Assembly: GCA_963691705.1 (NCBI GenBank)
Contig: OY829541.1
Coordinates: forward strand, 67,737,189 to 67,801,188
Direction: 5' to 3'
DNA length: 64,000 bases
Origin: Viola odorata
Lineage: Eukaryota; Streptophyta; Magnoliopsida; Malpighiales; Violaceae
This document shows, one piece after another, positions 20,877 to 32,600 of this stretch. The notes beneath the pieces were generated by a model that searched no databases, was not told the origin of the DNA, and saw nothing but the letters and a program-made list of their open reading frames with translations. Each line of letters opens with the position of its first letter. The stretch's first letter is position 1. The translations under genes were made by a program, and so were the position numbers.

Positions 20877-21498
20877 AGAATGTCATTTATGTGAAGTTCA
20901 ATTGTCTTTCCATTCATACTAATGGCCATGTTAAACAGGAATTTCAGGAAGAAGGTAAAGTAGAGCAAACCCTCCCCTCCTCTTAAAAAATAGACTAACT
21001 AGGCAACCACCAAGAGACCAATATCAACACAAAAAACTTCACTCTAGCATACGCATCTACATTAAATCATTTCTGCAGATCTGTTATCTCCCACTGCACT
21101 ACGAGACAACCACTCAGTTTTCTTTACGCATGAGCTCTCCTTATTGTTCTCATTCAAATTAACCCTACCATGGTCATGCAATAGTAATTAACGACGAAAC
21201 AACACAAATCAAACTAAGAAACGAAGCTCAAACTAAGAACAATTAAGCGTTTAATCGAAAGGGAAACGTAAAAGGAAAGGGAAATTGAATTGTGACGATG
21301 AGCTGCTGAATTAGTTAGAAATAATGTTGCTGCTTACCTCGAAGGAGAAGTGGAAGTGACGATGAGTTTTGGAGGAGGAGGGAGCTCGGATTGAAGAAAA
21401 ACGGCGGCGCCTAAATCAAAAGAAACGACGGCGAGTACGCCAACGAAGAAAGGAGAACGCTCGGCCGCTGCTACGATGGAGGCGAGGAATGGAAGAAA
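20877..21498. repeat. non-RLP tail shared with 9386-10019
   Basis: About 620 bases near-identical to the tail behind pseudogene A, with scattered substitutions and a few small indels. The two copies diverge from one another after about 21498. At that point this copy joins the AT-rich spacer, while the other joins a GA-rich segment. Confidence 0.85.
21338..21498 (-). other. captured exon-like fragment, copy 2
   Basis: Second copy of the 161-base exon-like open frame at 9859-10019, again ending TCGAG then GTAAGC on the minus strand. In this copy the frame extends upstream to an ATG at 21525, but that part lies beyond the shared segment and is probably accidental. Confidence 0.45.
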
Positions 21499-23525
21499 GC
21501 AGAATGCTGTTTCTTTTCTTGTCAAACCACCCTTCGCGTTTTTTTCTTTTTTACTTATTTATAAAACGATGAGTTGAAATTTCTAATGACAGTATTTTAT
21601 TGAATTAATTATTTAAGTTATTGTTTAAAAAAGAAAAATTGAAATTCTTAAAAAATGAGATGAATTCCGAGGTATCTTTTTAATATTATAAAAGACAAAA
21701 ATTTATTTGTCGAATTTTACAACGTTCGATAAATTTTGTCTTATCTATCTTATAAATATATCAAGATAAAATAAGACAATATCCGTTTTTTAGATTTTAT
21801 AATAGTCTAATAGCATACATACACCATACTATACGATATACATTTTATGATACAATAAATACGTATACGAATTAAAGTAACTAAATATTAACATATAAAA
21901 AAGTAATTCATATGTTTAACAAAAAACTAATACACATCAAGCAATATGGAGTAAGTATAAGAATTAAAATCAAATACGACGTATGAACCTAACATATATT
22001 TAGGAAGAATTTTCAAATATATAAGATTATATCACTTAGATTTAGAGATTCAAAATTATCATCGAACAATATAATAGTTAATTATTTATACTCATGCAAC
22101 ATGTAATACATTAATACATATTAAATCCTAAACCTCTCAACAATTAAATCTAATAAATAATGATATTAAAATATAGATACCTTAAATCTAAATCATAATG
22201 TCCATTAGCTAATTTTTTTTATTGTAATCTAATTAGTAATTATATTTTTTAATAAAAATTGACATGATTTTTTGTTACAATAATATAATTCTCTTTTTAT
22301 TAAGTAAAATACTGAACAATAATCATATATCCACAATATATTGTAATAACTATATATTAAAGCAATGATTAACGGTAATATTATTAGTGTGTCGTATTAT
22401 TAATAATTAATCTTCTTAATTTATACATATAATTAATTAATAGACATGGCTATTATAATTTACAATAATGTACTATTTTCTAATTAAAATTTTCAATTTC
22501 TTATTATGATAAAACTTTTTTCCTCGTAATTCTTACATAAATTTCCTTCTTAATAATTTTTTCCTTTTAAAATTTTAAATAAACTTTTTTAATTAAGTTT
22601 AAAAGAAAATAAAAAGCAAAAAAGATTAAAAAATATCTATTTCTTACTACAGAGAAAATATTTCTTCCTCATAATAATTATTATATAATTTCCTTAATAA
22701 AATTTCTATTTAAAATCTTAAATAAAAGGAAAAAATGAGTTCTTTTAATTAAATGTTTAAAAAAATGGTTAAATTTTTCTATTTCTTAATATAGAGAAAA
22801 TATTTGTCCTCATAATAAGTTGTATATAGTTTTCTTAATAAAATTTTCTATTTAAAATAACAAATAAAAAAAAATGATGACTTTTAATTAAATTTAAAAG
22901 AAAATAAATCTGAAAAAAAAAAGGGAGGAAAGGAGGTTCAAACCTCTAGCAAGAGGGAGACAAGCGAGCAGTTAACAACTAGACAAAAACTAAAATTTGA
23001 TATCATAAATTAACCACTAGAACAAAGTTAAAATTTGATATCAATTTTTGTACATCCCATAAGAATAAAGATTGGTTACTATACTGTGAGTTTGAGAATA
23101 AAATTGGGTATATAGTCCGCTTGCCTCCGAAAATTATCTTATGACATTTCAGAAATTTAAAAAAAAAGCACGAAAAAACACAGTAATAATTCTTAAGAAA
23201 ATTGACAAGGTTGAAAAATCAAAAAATAAGAATCGGGTAGGACAGAAAATTTCTCCCTTATAAGAATCACAATTAAAAAAAGTGATAATATTTTGAATAA
23301 TTTTAACAAGTTACAAAAAAATTAAAAAACGGGGGAAATTTTGAAAATTGAAAAAAATCAAGAAAAAACAGGAAACATGTCAAAAATTATAATTGTAATA
23401 AGTTAAGTTTGACTCATATGTTAACTGTATTATGTTTATTTATATATTGTACTATCATTTCTTTGGGAAATTAGGATTAAAGGTAGCCTTAATTACCGTC
23501 ATTAATATATTTTTATCATTAAATG
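21499..23525. repeat. AT-rich spacer, right copy
   Basis: Parallels 12040-13500 (with the MITE empty site at 21811-21812) and, between about 21830 and 22340, the left spacer at 2360-2960. It ends in the sequence found at position 1 and 13445. No gene is seen. Phrases resembling a tRNA-like A box occur near 22970 and 3175, possibly old SINE scraps. Confidence 0.75.
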
Positions 23526-24590
23526 TAGAGACCCAATTGGTTTTCCCGGACTGTCCCAATCGCAGCCAAACATTAACAAGCCACAAAACTCATCCGAATC
23601 CGATCCAACCCCAAATAACTGAACAAGAACATGACGCCACGTTTTCTTTTTCCTGCTTAGAAAAGAAAGTTTTCTTTTCCAATTAAAATTAAGAAAAGAA
23701 AATTGATCCAATTTAGATGTTCTCATTTCATTCTCATCCCTCACCTCATCTCATGCGCATCATCCATTTGCGCACCCACGAAAGGTTGCAACTTTCCTAA
23801 AGGCAAACAACACTCAACCCAACCCATCATTGCATTTCCTACCAGGGAATTTCCACGTGACACCTCACAATTTCTCTCTTTTTGAAGGAATGCTTTATAA
23901 CAAAAAAAAGTTTTTCAACTTTCTACCCTTCTTTGGAATTCAGATCCACCGCTGAAGATGCCATACTTGTGCTGCTAGGTGAGTAATTGACCCTTCTGCA
24001 AATATATGGGGGAATCATGAAAGTTTGGATCTTTATGCAATGTAGTTGATTGTTAGTGTGTTTGTGCAGTACTTAAATTCTGCATTTTTTTGCTAATTTT
24101 TTTTGTTTTTCTGGGAGTTCTGGGGTTAATCACAGGCTTATCTGGTGTTTTTAGGGATTGGGGTGTCGTTTGGTACTTATAAATCTGCTAAAGTTGGAGT
24201 CTTTTTGAACAACCGTGTATTGTGCAAGGAATGCTAACTTAACTGGTAAGGGATAAGATCAGTTCTAAAGCGGTGGGGAGAGCGCTTACGTGAGGGAATT
24301 GGTTAACTGAGCCGCTTAATAGGTTATTGTATTTGGTTGGAAGCCAACTTTGGAGGTTTCTTGGTCAGTCCTTGCCATTCAATTTGACTTTTTCATCTTT
24401 TTCTGCTCTGCTTTTATTGAATTGTATTGAATTGAACTGTCAAGAAAATACGTATATATCTGGGTTTTATGCTCGTGATCTTGTTTTGTTCCTTTCAACT
24501 GGCTTGAATAGCAAAAGAGAGAGGGTGAGTATTGTTTAATATTTGTAGAATCTATTCCTTTTCTGGTTAGTGTGTAGATAATTTAAGTTG
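23526..24590 (+). promoter_or_regulatory. RGLG promoter and 5' leader with intron
   Basis: A leader exon ends in GCTGCTAG followed by the donor GTGAGT at 23978; the 5' intron reaches close to the ATG at 24591. A short upstream open frame, ATG at about 23958 encoding MPYLCC and stopping exactly at the exon end, is also preserved in the RGLG pseudogene. Sequence at 23526-23900 is unique in the window and is the likely promoter of the working gene, which the pseudogene lacks. Confidence 0.55.
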
Positions 24591-26956
24591 ATGGGTGGAA
24601 AAAGTTCGAGAGAGGATAGTTGGAGGTCAGATTCTTCTTCCTGGGGCGGCCTACCTCAAGGATATCCAGAATCATCGACTTCCTGGGGCGGTGTACCTCA
24701 AGGATATCCGGAATCATCATCTTATAATAAAGAAAGCTATGGTTACGCATCTCCCCCAGAAACGCAACAGCAGCATTATCCTGTACCTCAAAACTATGGT
24801 GGTGATAGAAGAAGGCTTGATAGGAGGTGGTCAAGAATTGCTGATGATTACAAATCCTTAGATCAGGTATGATAAATTGTTAGGAAAAGAATTCATTCTT
24901 TTATGGCAATATTTATTGCTTTTAACATTGTAAAGATGGTATTTATTTCTAGGTAACTGAAGCTCTTGCGCGTGCTGGCCTTGAATCTTCAAATCTCATA
25001 GTTGGCATTGATTTTACAAAGAGCAACGAGTGGACAGGTAGATCTTTTTTGCCCTTACTTAAAGTTGCTTAAAATATATGCTACGAGCCATTGTGGAATC
25101 ATGCATGTAAGTGTGACTTCTATGAATAGGTAAACAATCATTCAACAGGAAAAGCTTACATCACATTGGAGAAGGGTTTAATCCCTATGAACAAGCAATT
25201 TCCATTATTGGAAAGACTTTAGCTGCATTCGATGAAGATAATCTGATTCCTTGTTTCGGTTTTGGGGATGGTAGGTTCTGGTAACTCAGCTGGTTGTTCA
25301 GAATTAAATTGGCTATTCTTAACAGACATTTCTTCTTTTGGTAGCATCAACTCATGATCAAGATGTCTTCAGTTTCTATCCTGAAGATAGATATTGTAAC
25401 GGATTTGAAGAAGTTTTAAGCCGGTATAGGGAAATTGTACCCCATTTACGACTGGCAGGTTTGAAACATAATCCTACTATTGTTTCTAATCTTCAAAGAT
25501 ATCTGCTCGATTTTATAGTTTATTTTTATTTCTATTATGTGGTAGGACCAACATCGTTTGCGCCTGTCATTGAGATGGCAACCACCATTGTGGAGCAAAG
25601 TGGTGGCCAATACCATGTACTTTTGATAATTGCGGATGGGCAGGTACGTTGCATTTGTTTCAGATATAATGTTAGTTCAAAGACAACGAAGGGGCAAACA
25701 TGTGGAATTCTTTTGTCCTCTTAAAGTATTATGTATCCTGGACATTTAGTATACTGGTGGTTAATCTCAGGTCACCAGAAGTGTTGATACTGAGCGAGGC
25801 CGATTGAGTCCACAAGAGCAGAAGACTGTTGAAGCAATTGTACAGGCGAGGTAAAAGTTTTGCATGACTTCCTTTCTCTTGGCATTATTGTTACTCTTTT
25901 TTCTTGTTATTTGCTAATGCCTGTTATCTGGTACAGCAAGCTTCCATTATCCATTGTATTAGTTGGGGTTGGAGATGGGCCATGGGACATGATGAAGGAG
26001 TTCGATGATAACATTCCTGCTAGAGAATTTGATAATTTTCAGGTAGGTGTTTGAGATAATTGCTGAATGTCATTCCTAGTTTCTCATACAGCTGCTTTTA
26101 ATGAGGTTTTGAAAATATTGTCATTTGAGTTGCTTTTAATGGTAATTTTGTTGTGTAGTTTGTTAATTTCACGGAAATCATGTCAAAGAATGTGGACATA
26201 TCACGTAAGGAGACAGAGTTTGCACTTGCTGCTCTGATGGAAATTCCACCCCAGTATAAAGCAACAATAGAACTTAATTTACTGGGGTAATAAAACCTTC
26301 CTTTCAATTACTTGTTTATATAGTTTGTTAATTACTCCGAGAGTTCATTTTTTAAAACATTGTCAATGATCTTATTTCACAGTCATCGGAAGGGTAATGT
26401 TGCCGAGAGGATTCCCCTCCCTCCACCTGTATATGGTGCAACCTCTTCTGCTACCTCTAAGCCTTCTCGATCTACTAGTTTCAGTCCAAGTGTTCCTTCT
26501 TACCAGGCAGACAGTCGACCAATCATTTCTGCTCCACCTGCTCCACCTTCCACAAGTTCAACTGACGATAATCAGGTTAGTATTCTTTTAAAAACCTATC
26601 ATTTATTTAACTAATCCCTTAAGTATTTGAGTTCATACCGTGGAGTGCCATGTGGTGCAACACAATAGTGGGAATACGAATGTGGAGTTTCGTTGAAAAC
26701 ACAGCTCTCTGGTTGTTGTACAGCTTTGCTGCATCTGTCTCAGTAACACAAAGAACATGGCTTTTGGTTGCGGGCACCAGGTAGATTTATCGTGTTTTAC
26801 CCCGTATCTTGTATATTAGGGGTATATTAAGAGAGTGCTTTCTGATTTGATATATGCTCTGCTTCTGTCCTGCAGACATGTTGTGAATGTGGAGAAAGTC
26901 TTCAGAGTTGTCCCATCTGCCGAAGTCCGATCCAAACGAGAATCAAACTCTACTAA
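24591..26956 (+). CDS. RGLG2: RGLG-type RING E3 ubiquitin ligase with copine domain
   Basis: Eleven coding exons: 24591-24866, 24953-25037, 25130-25270, 25345-25458, 25546-25643, 25771-25850, 25937-26042, 26159-26286, 26383-26575, 26724-26780, 26876-26956, giving 452 residues with all phases consistent. The protein begins MGGKSS, a myristoylation signal that places the family at the plasma membrane. A copine/vWA-like domain (from [20 protein letters not shown], about 93-330) is followed by a Pro/Ser-rich linker and a C-terminal RING (CCIC, CGHQTCCEC, CPIC) ending in RIKLY. RGLG proteins of Arabidopsis ubiquitinate regulators in auxin, drought and ERF signalling. Exon 1 has a 42-base tandem duplication giving two [11 protein letters not shown] units. 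The usual CPIC at the first zinc ligands is CCIC here, ligands kept. Assignment to RGLG2 rather than a sister is inferred. Confidence 0.93.
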
Positions 26957-27900
26957 TCAACAATTCAATTTGATTCATTTTTTTGTTCTTTATTTCTTTT
27001 GGTTATTCTCTAATTTGTTGTTGAAATGCTGCAACTTTAGATGCCTGATGTGGATATAAAGAAATGAAATATTTTCCGTTTGTATATTCGAAAAGTTCTG
27101 GTAGCGTCGTTCAATTGCAGCCTTGTGTATCTGCTGGGTTCCGTGTTTTGTTGAATTATGTATATGGTAGCTGTTAGGGAAACGTCATTTGTCGGCTTGA
27201 AAACTTTTGCTAACAATTACAGTGACTCAATTTCTTAAATTTCCATATAGTACCATGGTAATTAATCTTCATCCAATGGTTCGTTTCCTACATTTAAGGT
27301 TGCAACAACTTCATGGTCCATGATAATAACATTGAAATTGATTTATGAACCAAAAACCCAAAGCTTTTGTTTCTCTTTGCTTCTTTTTTCCCTTGATTTT
27401 AAGTAGTCAATGACTTCGTTTTAGAGCTACTAAGCGTATAGCTAGGTACCTAACTGCTTGTTTTGAAATACCAGCAAAATGGTTAGAGCTACTAAGCGTA
27501 TAACTTCGGTTGTAGTCTGTTGGTGGCGAAGTATCAGCAGCAAGACTTGTATTCGAGCTTGACAGAATGGTTGTCTTCATCCTGGTTTTCTACTAGAGAT
27601 CTGTTAACAGCAAGTGGTATATATTGACAGATTTTACACAAACATTCAGTGTCACGTCATGCATGAGTTTCTAACCAAAAGTAGCTTAACCTGTAGTGTG
27701 ATATTTAATTAAATATGAAATCGGAATTCAATTGCCAACCTGATCAGCTGTGCATATTTAATGCACCCATATTTTTCATCACCTAACTTCTGAAACTAGA
27801 CCATAGAAAAACAGCAAGCTAAGACCCAATTCTTCCATCACAAACTACTAATCTTGGTCATCTTCATCTCCTCCCTCAAAATCACCAATTCTGCAGTCAA
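26957..27900. other. intergenic region with no further gene
   Basis: Holds the RGLG 3' region and the upstream region of the small gene at 27901. The phrase TTAGAGCTACTAAGCGTATA occurs twice (27421 and 27483). Nothing else is supported. Confidence 0.5.
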
Positions 27901-28323
27901 ATGTTTTCATACCAGAAACTGAAAAATGAAGGGTTTCTTGATGAAGATGGTGATGATGTTGCGGAAATTAGAGAGAGGAGGATGCCTATTGTTAGATCAA
28001 GAAGCTGGTGCAAATTCAAGAAAGTGCCTGTAAGAAGAAGATGGAAGAGATTCAGGCTTAAAGTTCCAAACTTGAGGAAGTTCTTGAGGAGGAGGATTAA
28101 ATTGGTGTCTTCAATTAGGTTTTCATATAGTAAAGTGGTGAAGAGGTTCAAGGATGGTCAAGGTCATTTCAATGATCTGTTTGCTGGGAATTATCTGTTC
28201 ATGCAGGTCAATCCTACTCCACTCAAGTATTATCATGAGAAATCTAACTATAATCATGGCTCTACTGCCCTTAAAGTTAAAGGCTACCCTTCAGCTAATT
28301 ACCCTCTACCAAGAATTGCTTAA
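27901..28323 (+). CDS. small basic plant protein, function unknown
   Basis: Intronless open frame of 140 residues with ordinary start context and a plausible 3' region. The N-terminal part is acidic then strongly basic (RRRWKRFRLKVPNLRKFLRR, about 41-60). The C-terminal part carries FNDLFAGNYLFMQVNPTPL, which reads like a conserved motif of a small plant-specific family. There is no signal peptide or membrane segment; the Arg/Lys-rich core would suit nuclear or nucleic-acid association, but that is speculation. In Arabidopsis a small unknown gene lies beside RGLG2 (At5g14410 by memory); whether this is its counterpart needs a search. Confidence 0.7.
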   Translation: MFSYQKLKNEGFLDEDGDDVAEIRERRMPIVRSRSWCKFKKVPVRRRWKRFRLKVPNLRKFLRRRIKLVSSIRFSYSKVVKRFKDGQGHFNDLFAGNYLFMQVNPTPLKYYHEKSNYNHGSTALKVKGYPSANYPLPRIA

Positions 28324-29600
28324 TGGCATCCCCTCCTCTCTCTTTTCTTATTAATAATAGCTTAATCTCTTTGTAATGAAGTGTATAACTTGTAAGCTTG
28401 TTGTTAATACATTTCATGAAATTGAAATTTCTTGTTGCAGCTAATAGTATACGGAACCAGTTGTATTTTCTTAATCTGATGTGTGATTGACATAGAAATT
28501 GTGAGAGTTAGAACTCCTTGATTTTGCAGTGCTTAAGAAACAGTCATGTAAGAAAACCCAGACTGGTGGTTCTAATTACTGGTTGATATTCGATTAGTTT
28601 TCTCGGTTTTTATTTCCAGTAGAAGACTAATCTCGTTCAAGTATTAATCGGCTATGATTATGTTCTAAAGGGGTGATTTTTCTCAACATGATTTCACTAT
28701 TTTCAAGACTTTAAATCTGAAACTAAAATTAATTAAGGGTAGACAAATTCATGATCTTTTTTGTTCACATGAAGCTTACTTGGTGTTTATGGAAAACAAG
28801 ACTCTCAAGTCTTGAAGAGTCCACATCCATCCTAACAAGGACTTATCCGAATTAATAATGATGACGTGATTGTTTTCTCCATGGATGCAAAAATTAAAAA
28901 AACATAAAATATGTTGTGTTGGTTAGGTGCTGAAGAAGTAGGGATGATGCTTGAAAGAATAATGTCCGAGTACAAATATCTTCCGTATCGGCACCCGTAT
29001 TCATACGATGTAGGTGAAATAAAGAAAGTTTTAATCGCTTTCTTAATATAAAAAAAAACATGAAAATCTCTTTTTAAAATTGATAACTAGATCAATCAAT
29101 AGCAATATTTTTATTACTAAATGGAAATAGATTAATTAATTAGTTTGTTATTATTATTATGACTTATTAGTACTTTTTACATAAGTATAATAATTAATAA
29201 TTTCTTTTTGTAAAATAGAAAATTGAATTTCATTTTCACTCAATATAGCATTTACTTGAAGAATCCTATGGCTTTTCTTGAACCATCTATTTTCATTTTC
29301 ATTTTCAATTTCAATTTCAAGTCAACCATTGTGAATTGGGATCAATATTGTTAACTAACTAGAGGTAGAGAAGGCCCATGCTTGTTCAGCCCACGATTCC
29401 GGGTTTATCAAGCAGCCCAAAATATAAAACGACACCATTGCGGTTTAGATAACTGTACAGCAGCTGACACAGCTGAAAAAACCAAAACCAAAACCAAAAA
29501 TCAATCAAATCAAAACCCAAAACTTCACTAATTCGAGGTACTGAATTCCGCTCTCATTTTCAGTTCATTAATGTATGTATGCCCATCAAGTCTTTTTATT
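28324..29600. other. intergenic region with no gene seen
   Basis: AT-rich with ATTTTCATTTTCA-type runs near 29290. The last 200 bases, with a probable leader exon ending TTCGAG then GTACTG near 29537, belong to the promoter and 5' end of the PPR gene. Nothing else is supported. Confidence 0.5.
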
Positions 29601-29620
29601 GAAAAACCTCACATCTTTTT

Positions 29621-32600
29621 TTGTTTTTGCTTATGCAGGCCATCAAAGATCACAACTTTACAATCTCGGTCGCCGCTGGTTCTCAACTGCGGCAAACACT
29701 CAATAGTATGACAAGCGAAACTGCGCAAACAATCTTGATGAATACAACACTGTTGTCACCTCTCTCACAGCTCAACGGAGCTGAGTGCGTGCCCACTAAA
29801 GACTGTGTCTTTCCAGCTTTGTGTGTTTGTTTTTGGAGAGGAAGTTATGTTTTGTTCCATTTTTTTGGGAGTTTTTTGTAGGCATTTTTTGTTGAGGGAC
29901 GTGTTTGATGACATGATGTTAGATGGAGTGCAACCAAGCAGGGATACATTTCATTCCTTGATTGTGGGGACTATGAAAGGGGCGCGCTTGCAAGACGCCT
30001 TCTTTTTTAGAGATCAAATGACGGCAATGGGATTGGTTCCTGATGTATGTTTCTGTTCTTTACTTCCTTCAGTGTAAATACAGATCGCTTGATTGGGTGG
30101 GATTCAATTAGATTGCATTGGCAGAATTGAGTGTGCTTAGAGTTCACTTTTTTGAATGTTCTGTTCAGTCGTAGAAGCTGTTTGAATTCCAGTATTATCT
30201 TACTCGCAATATAAGGGCTATATTTGACCAAATATTCTTCTGCGTGAGCTGTGTTAAGTCCAAAACATGATCAATTCTTGCTGTGATTAGTTCTGGAATG
30301 CGTATCTTCTTTTTATCTTACAGTTGAAATTCCACAAAGAAATGACTATGTAATGTCTTGAGGTCGGAAGAGGATAGTATGCTTTCTTATATTTGTATTT
30401 TGACTCTGTGTAGAGGATTGAGTTTCGATTAAATTAAAGTGACAATAACATTAGAGTAGGAACAGCACATGTATCTCACTCTGTTTAAAACGTGAACCAA
30501 ACGTGACTATAGTAAGCTTTATTGTTTTTCGTTTGTTTTTGTTAGAAAAGTTAGAAATAAATTGTGACCAGAAGACATTGGTAGATATTCTGGTGTAGGT
30601 TTAGTCTTTTTAACTGGGATGCAATGTAATTAGCTAAATAAAGATAATAATTGATTTTTTTTTGGTCATTTTCTTTATTTTTATTGGTTGTGAAGTTTTT
30701 TCATGGTGTTTCATCAGGTATAGTGATCATTTACTGGCCTCAATTTTTTTCCTACTATTTTTTTGTAACTTCTTCAGTTGTGCACATTTATTCTAGGTTG
30801 CTTTGTACAACTTCTTGATCTCAGTGTGTGGGAAATGCAAGAATTCTGAGCAGGCAATGCTGGTATGTTTCTACTATTATTTTATGCAACTAATTTGTGA
30901 TTGGGATATTTCCTTTAGATGGTTTGCTGTCCATCTTTGATCCGTGAGTTTAACGCTTCAAATATTTCTACTCTCTTTTAATTGAAGATTTTGGAAGAAA
31001 TGAAGAACTTTGAAGTGAAGCCAAACGGACAAACCTATATTTGCCTACTTAATGCATGTGCAGCTGCTGGTCGATTAGATCGAGTGTATGCTATCTCTTC
31101 CATGGCCTTACTCTGTCCTTTTTCATTCCAATGGCTATGCTTGGATTCATCAGTCTGATCAGCACTTGGTCCAGTGTTCAAATATCAGCATAGGCCTCGT
31201 GTTGTCATTGGCTCTACTGTGTTAGAAGTATAATTGGGCAAAACTGTTTAATATGGTGAATGTGTCAACTAAAGTGATCCAAGTTGTACAGTTTTAATGC
31301 AATATTTGAGGAGTAATGATACAATATTGACTGCCCGTTAGCCACCCATGTGCAGCTAGGGAGCCGAGTCATCTCCAATCTCATAGACACTGTTTTGACA
31401 CTTCGTTACTAAGCCACATGACATGCGTTGAGCCAATCTATATTTTCCTATGAAGTGGTCTGTATCAGCAAGTTTATCTAATCAGCGCTGCATTTTAAAC
31501 GGTTACAGCTATGCTATTGTTCGTGATATGACCGCAGCTGGTGCTGGTTTGAACAAGTTTTGCTATGCAGGACTTATAACTGCACATATCAACAAGACGC
31601 CTATGCCAGAAGATACTCCTGCCAAAGTAATTATTACTAATTTCTTTTTTATTTCTTTTCAAACTTTAAAACTTTGTCTAATACTTCTTTTGGTGGTAGA
31701 TTATTGAATTTGTCCAGAAATCAAACGAGTGGTCATCAATTGAGTCATCAACTAACAATGCTGAAAACGTGATGGTGGGTGTTTCTGAAGAGGAATTGTA
31801 AAATTTACCAACTGCTGAATATATTCACCGGCGTGGAGGGTTTTTGAGTAGGCAACTGACTATCTACCATGTTGCAGTTCATGCTTGTGCAAACCTGAAG
31901 AATGTAGAGGTATTATGTAACATCTACAGATATCTATAATTTCATGGGCCATGAATTTGTCGACCAATTTTTACCAACTTTTTAACTGGTTATCGTTTCA
32001 TTTAATTAGTCTTCTGTTGATGTTTATGTGATACTTCTTTTGTTATGGTAGGCTATGGAAACTATTTTGGAGATGCTGGAAAAGGGTGAAAATTACCCTG
32101 ATGCCTTTACTTTGATGCAAGTTATCAGGTATATTATGTTGATAATTGGCATTTAAAGTCAGCATAGAAGTCAGAATCCATTACACATTTTGACAGATAT
32201 AAATGCCTTGTGGACTACCCAAAGCTATGTGACTCTAGATCTCATTACAAGTTCATGTATATTTGATATATATGTGTGCAAATAGAGCTGCAATGGTTAT
32301 GTGTGCAATGGACAGTACGGAAAATGTAATTGACTTTGATATGCTTCAGATTTTAATTTGTTTAAATGAAAATGAAATTGCATAGCATGAAAATATAATT
32401 GCAGAATGAATGTGAAATACATCAAATTGCCTTTTGATTTGTTTTGCAGGTGCTATCTACATGCTGGAGACCTTGATCGGGCTCATAAAGTTTTTCTAGA
32501 CTACATGAATTCCGGGAAGCCTCCAATGGTAGAACTATATGTGGTGAGTTTGGCACCACAGATCTGTCATGTTATACTATTATATTATTTTTACCACATC

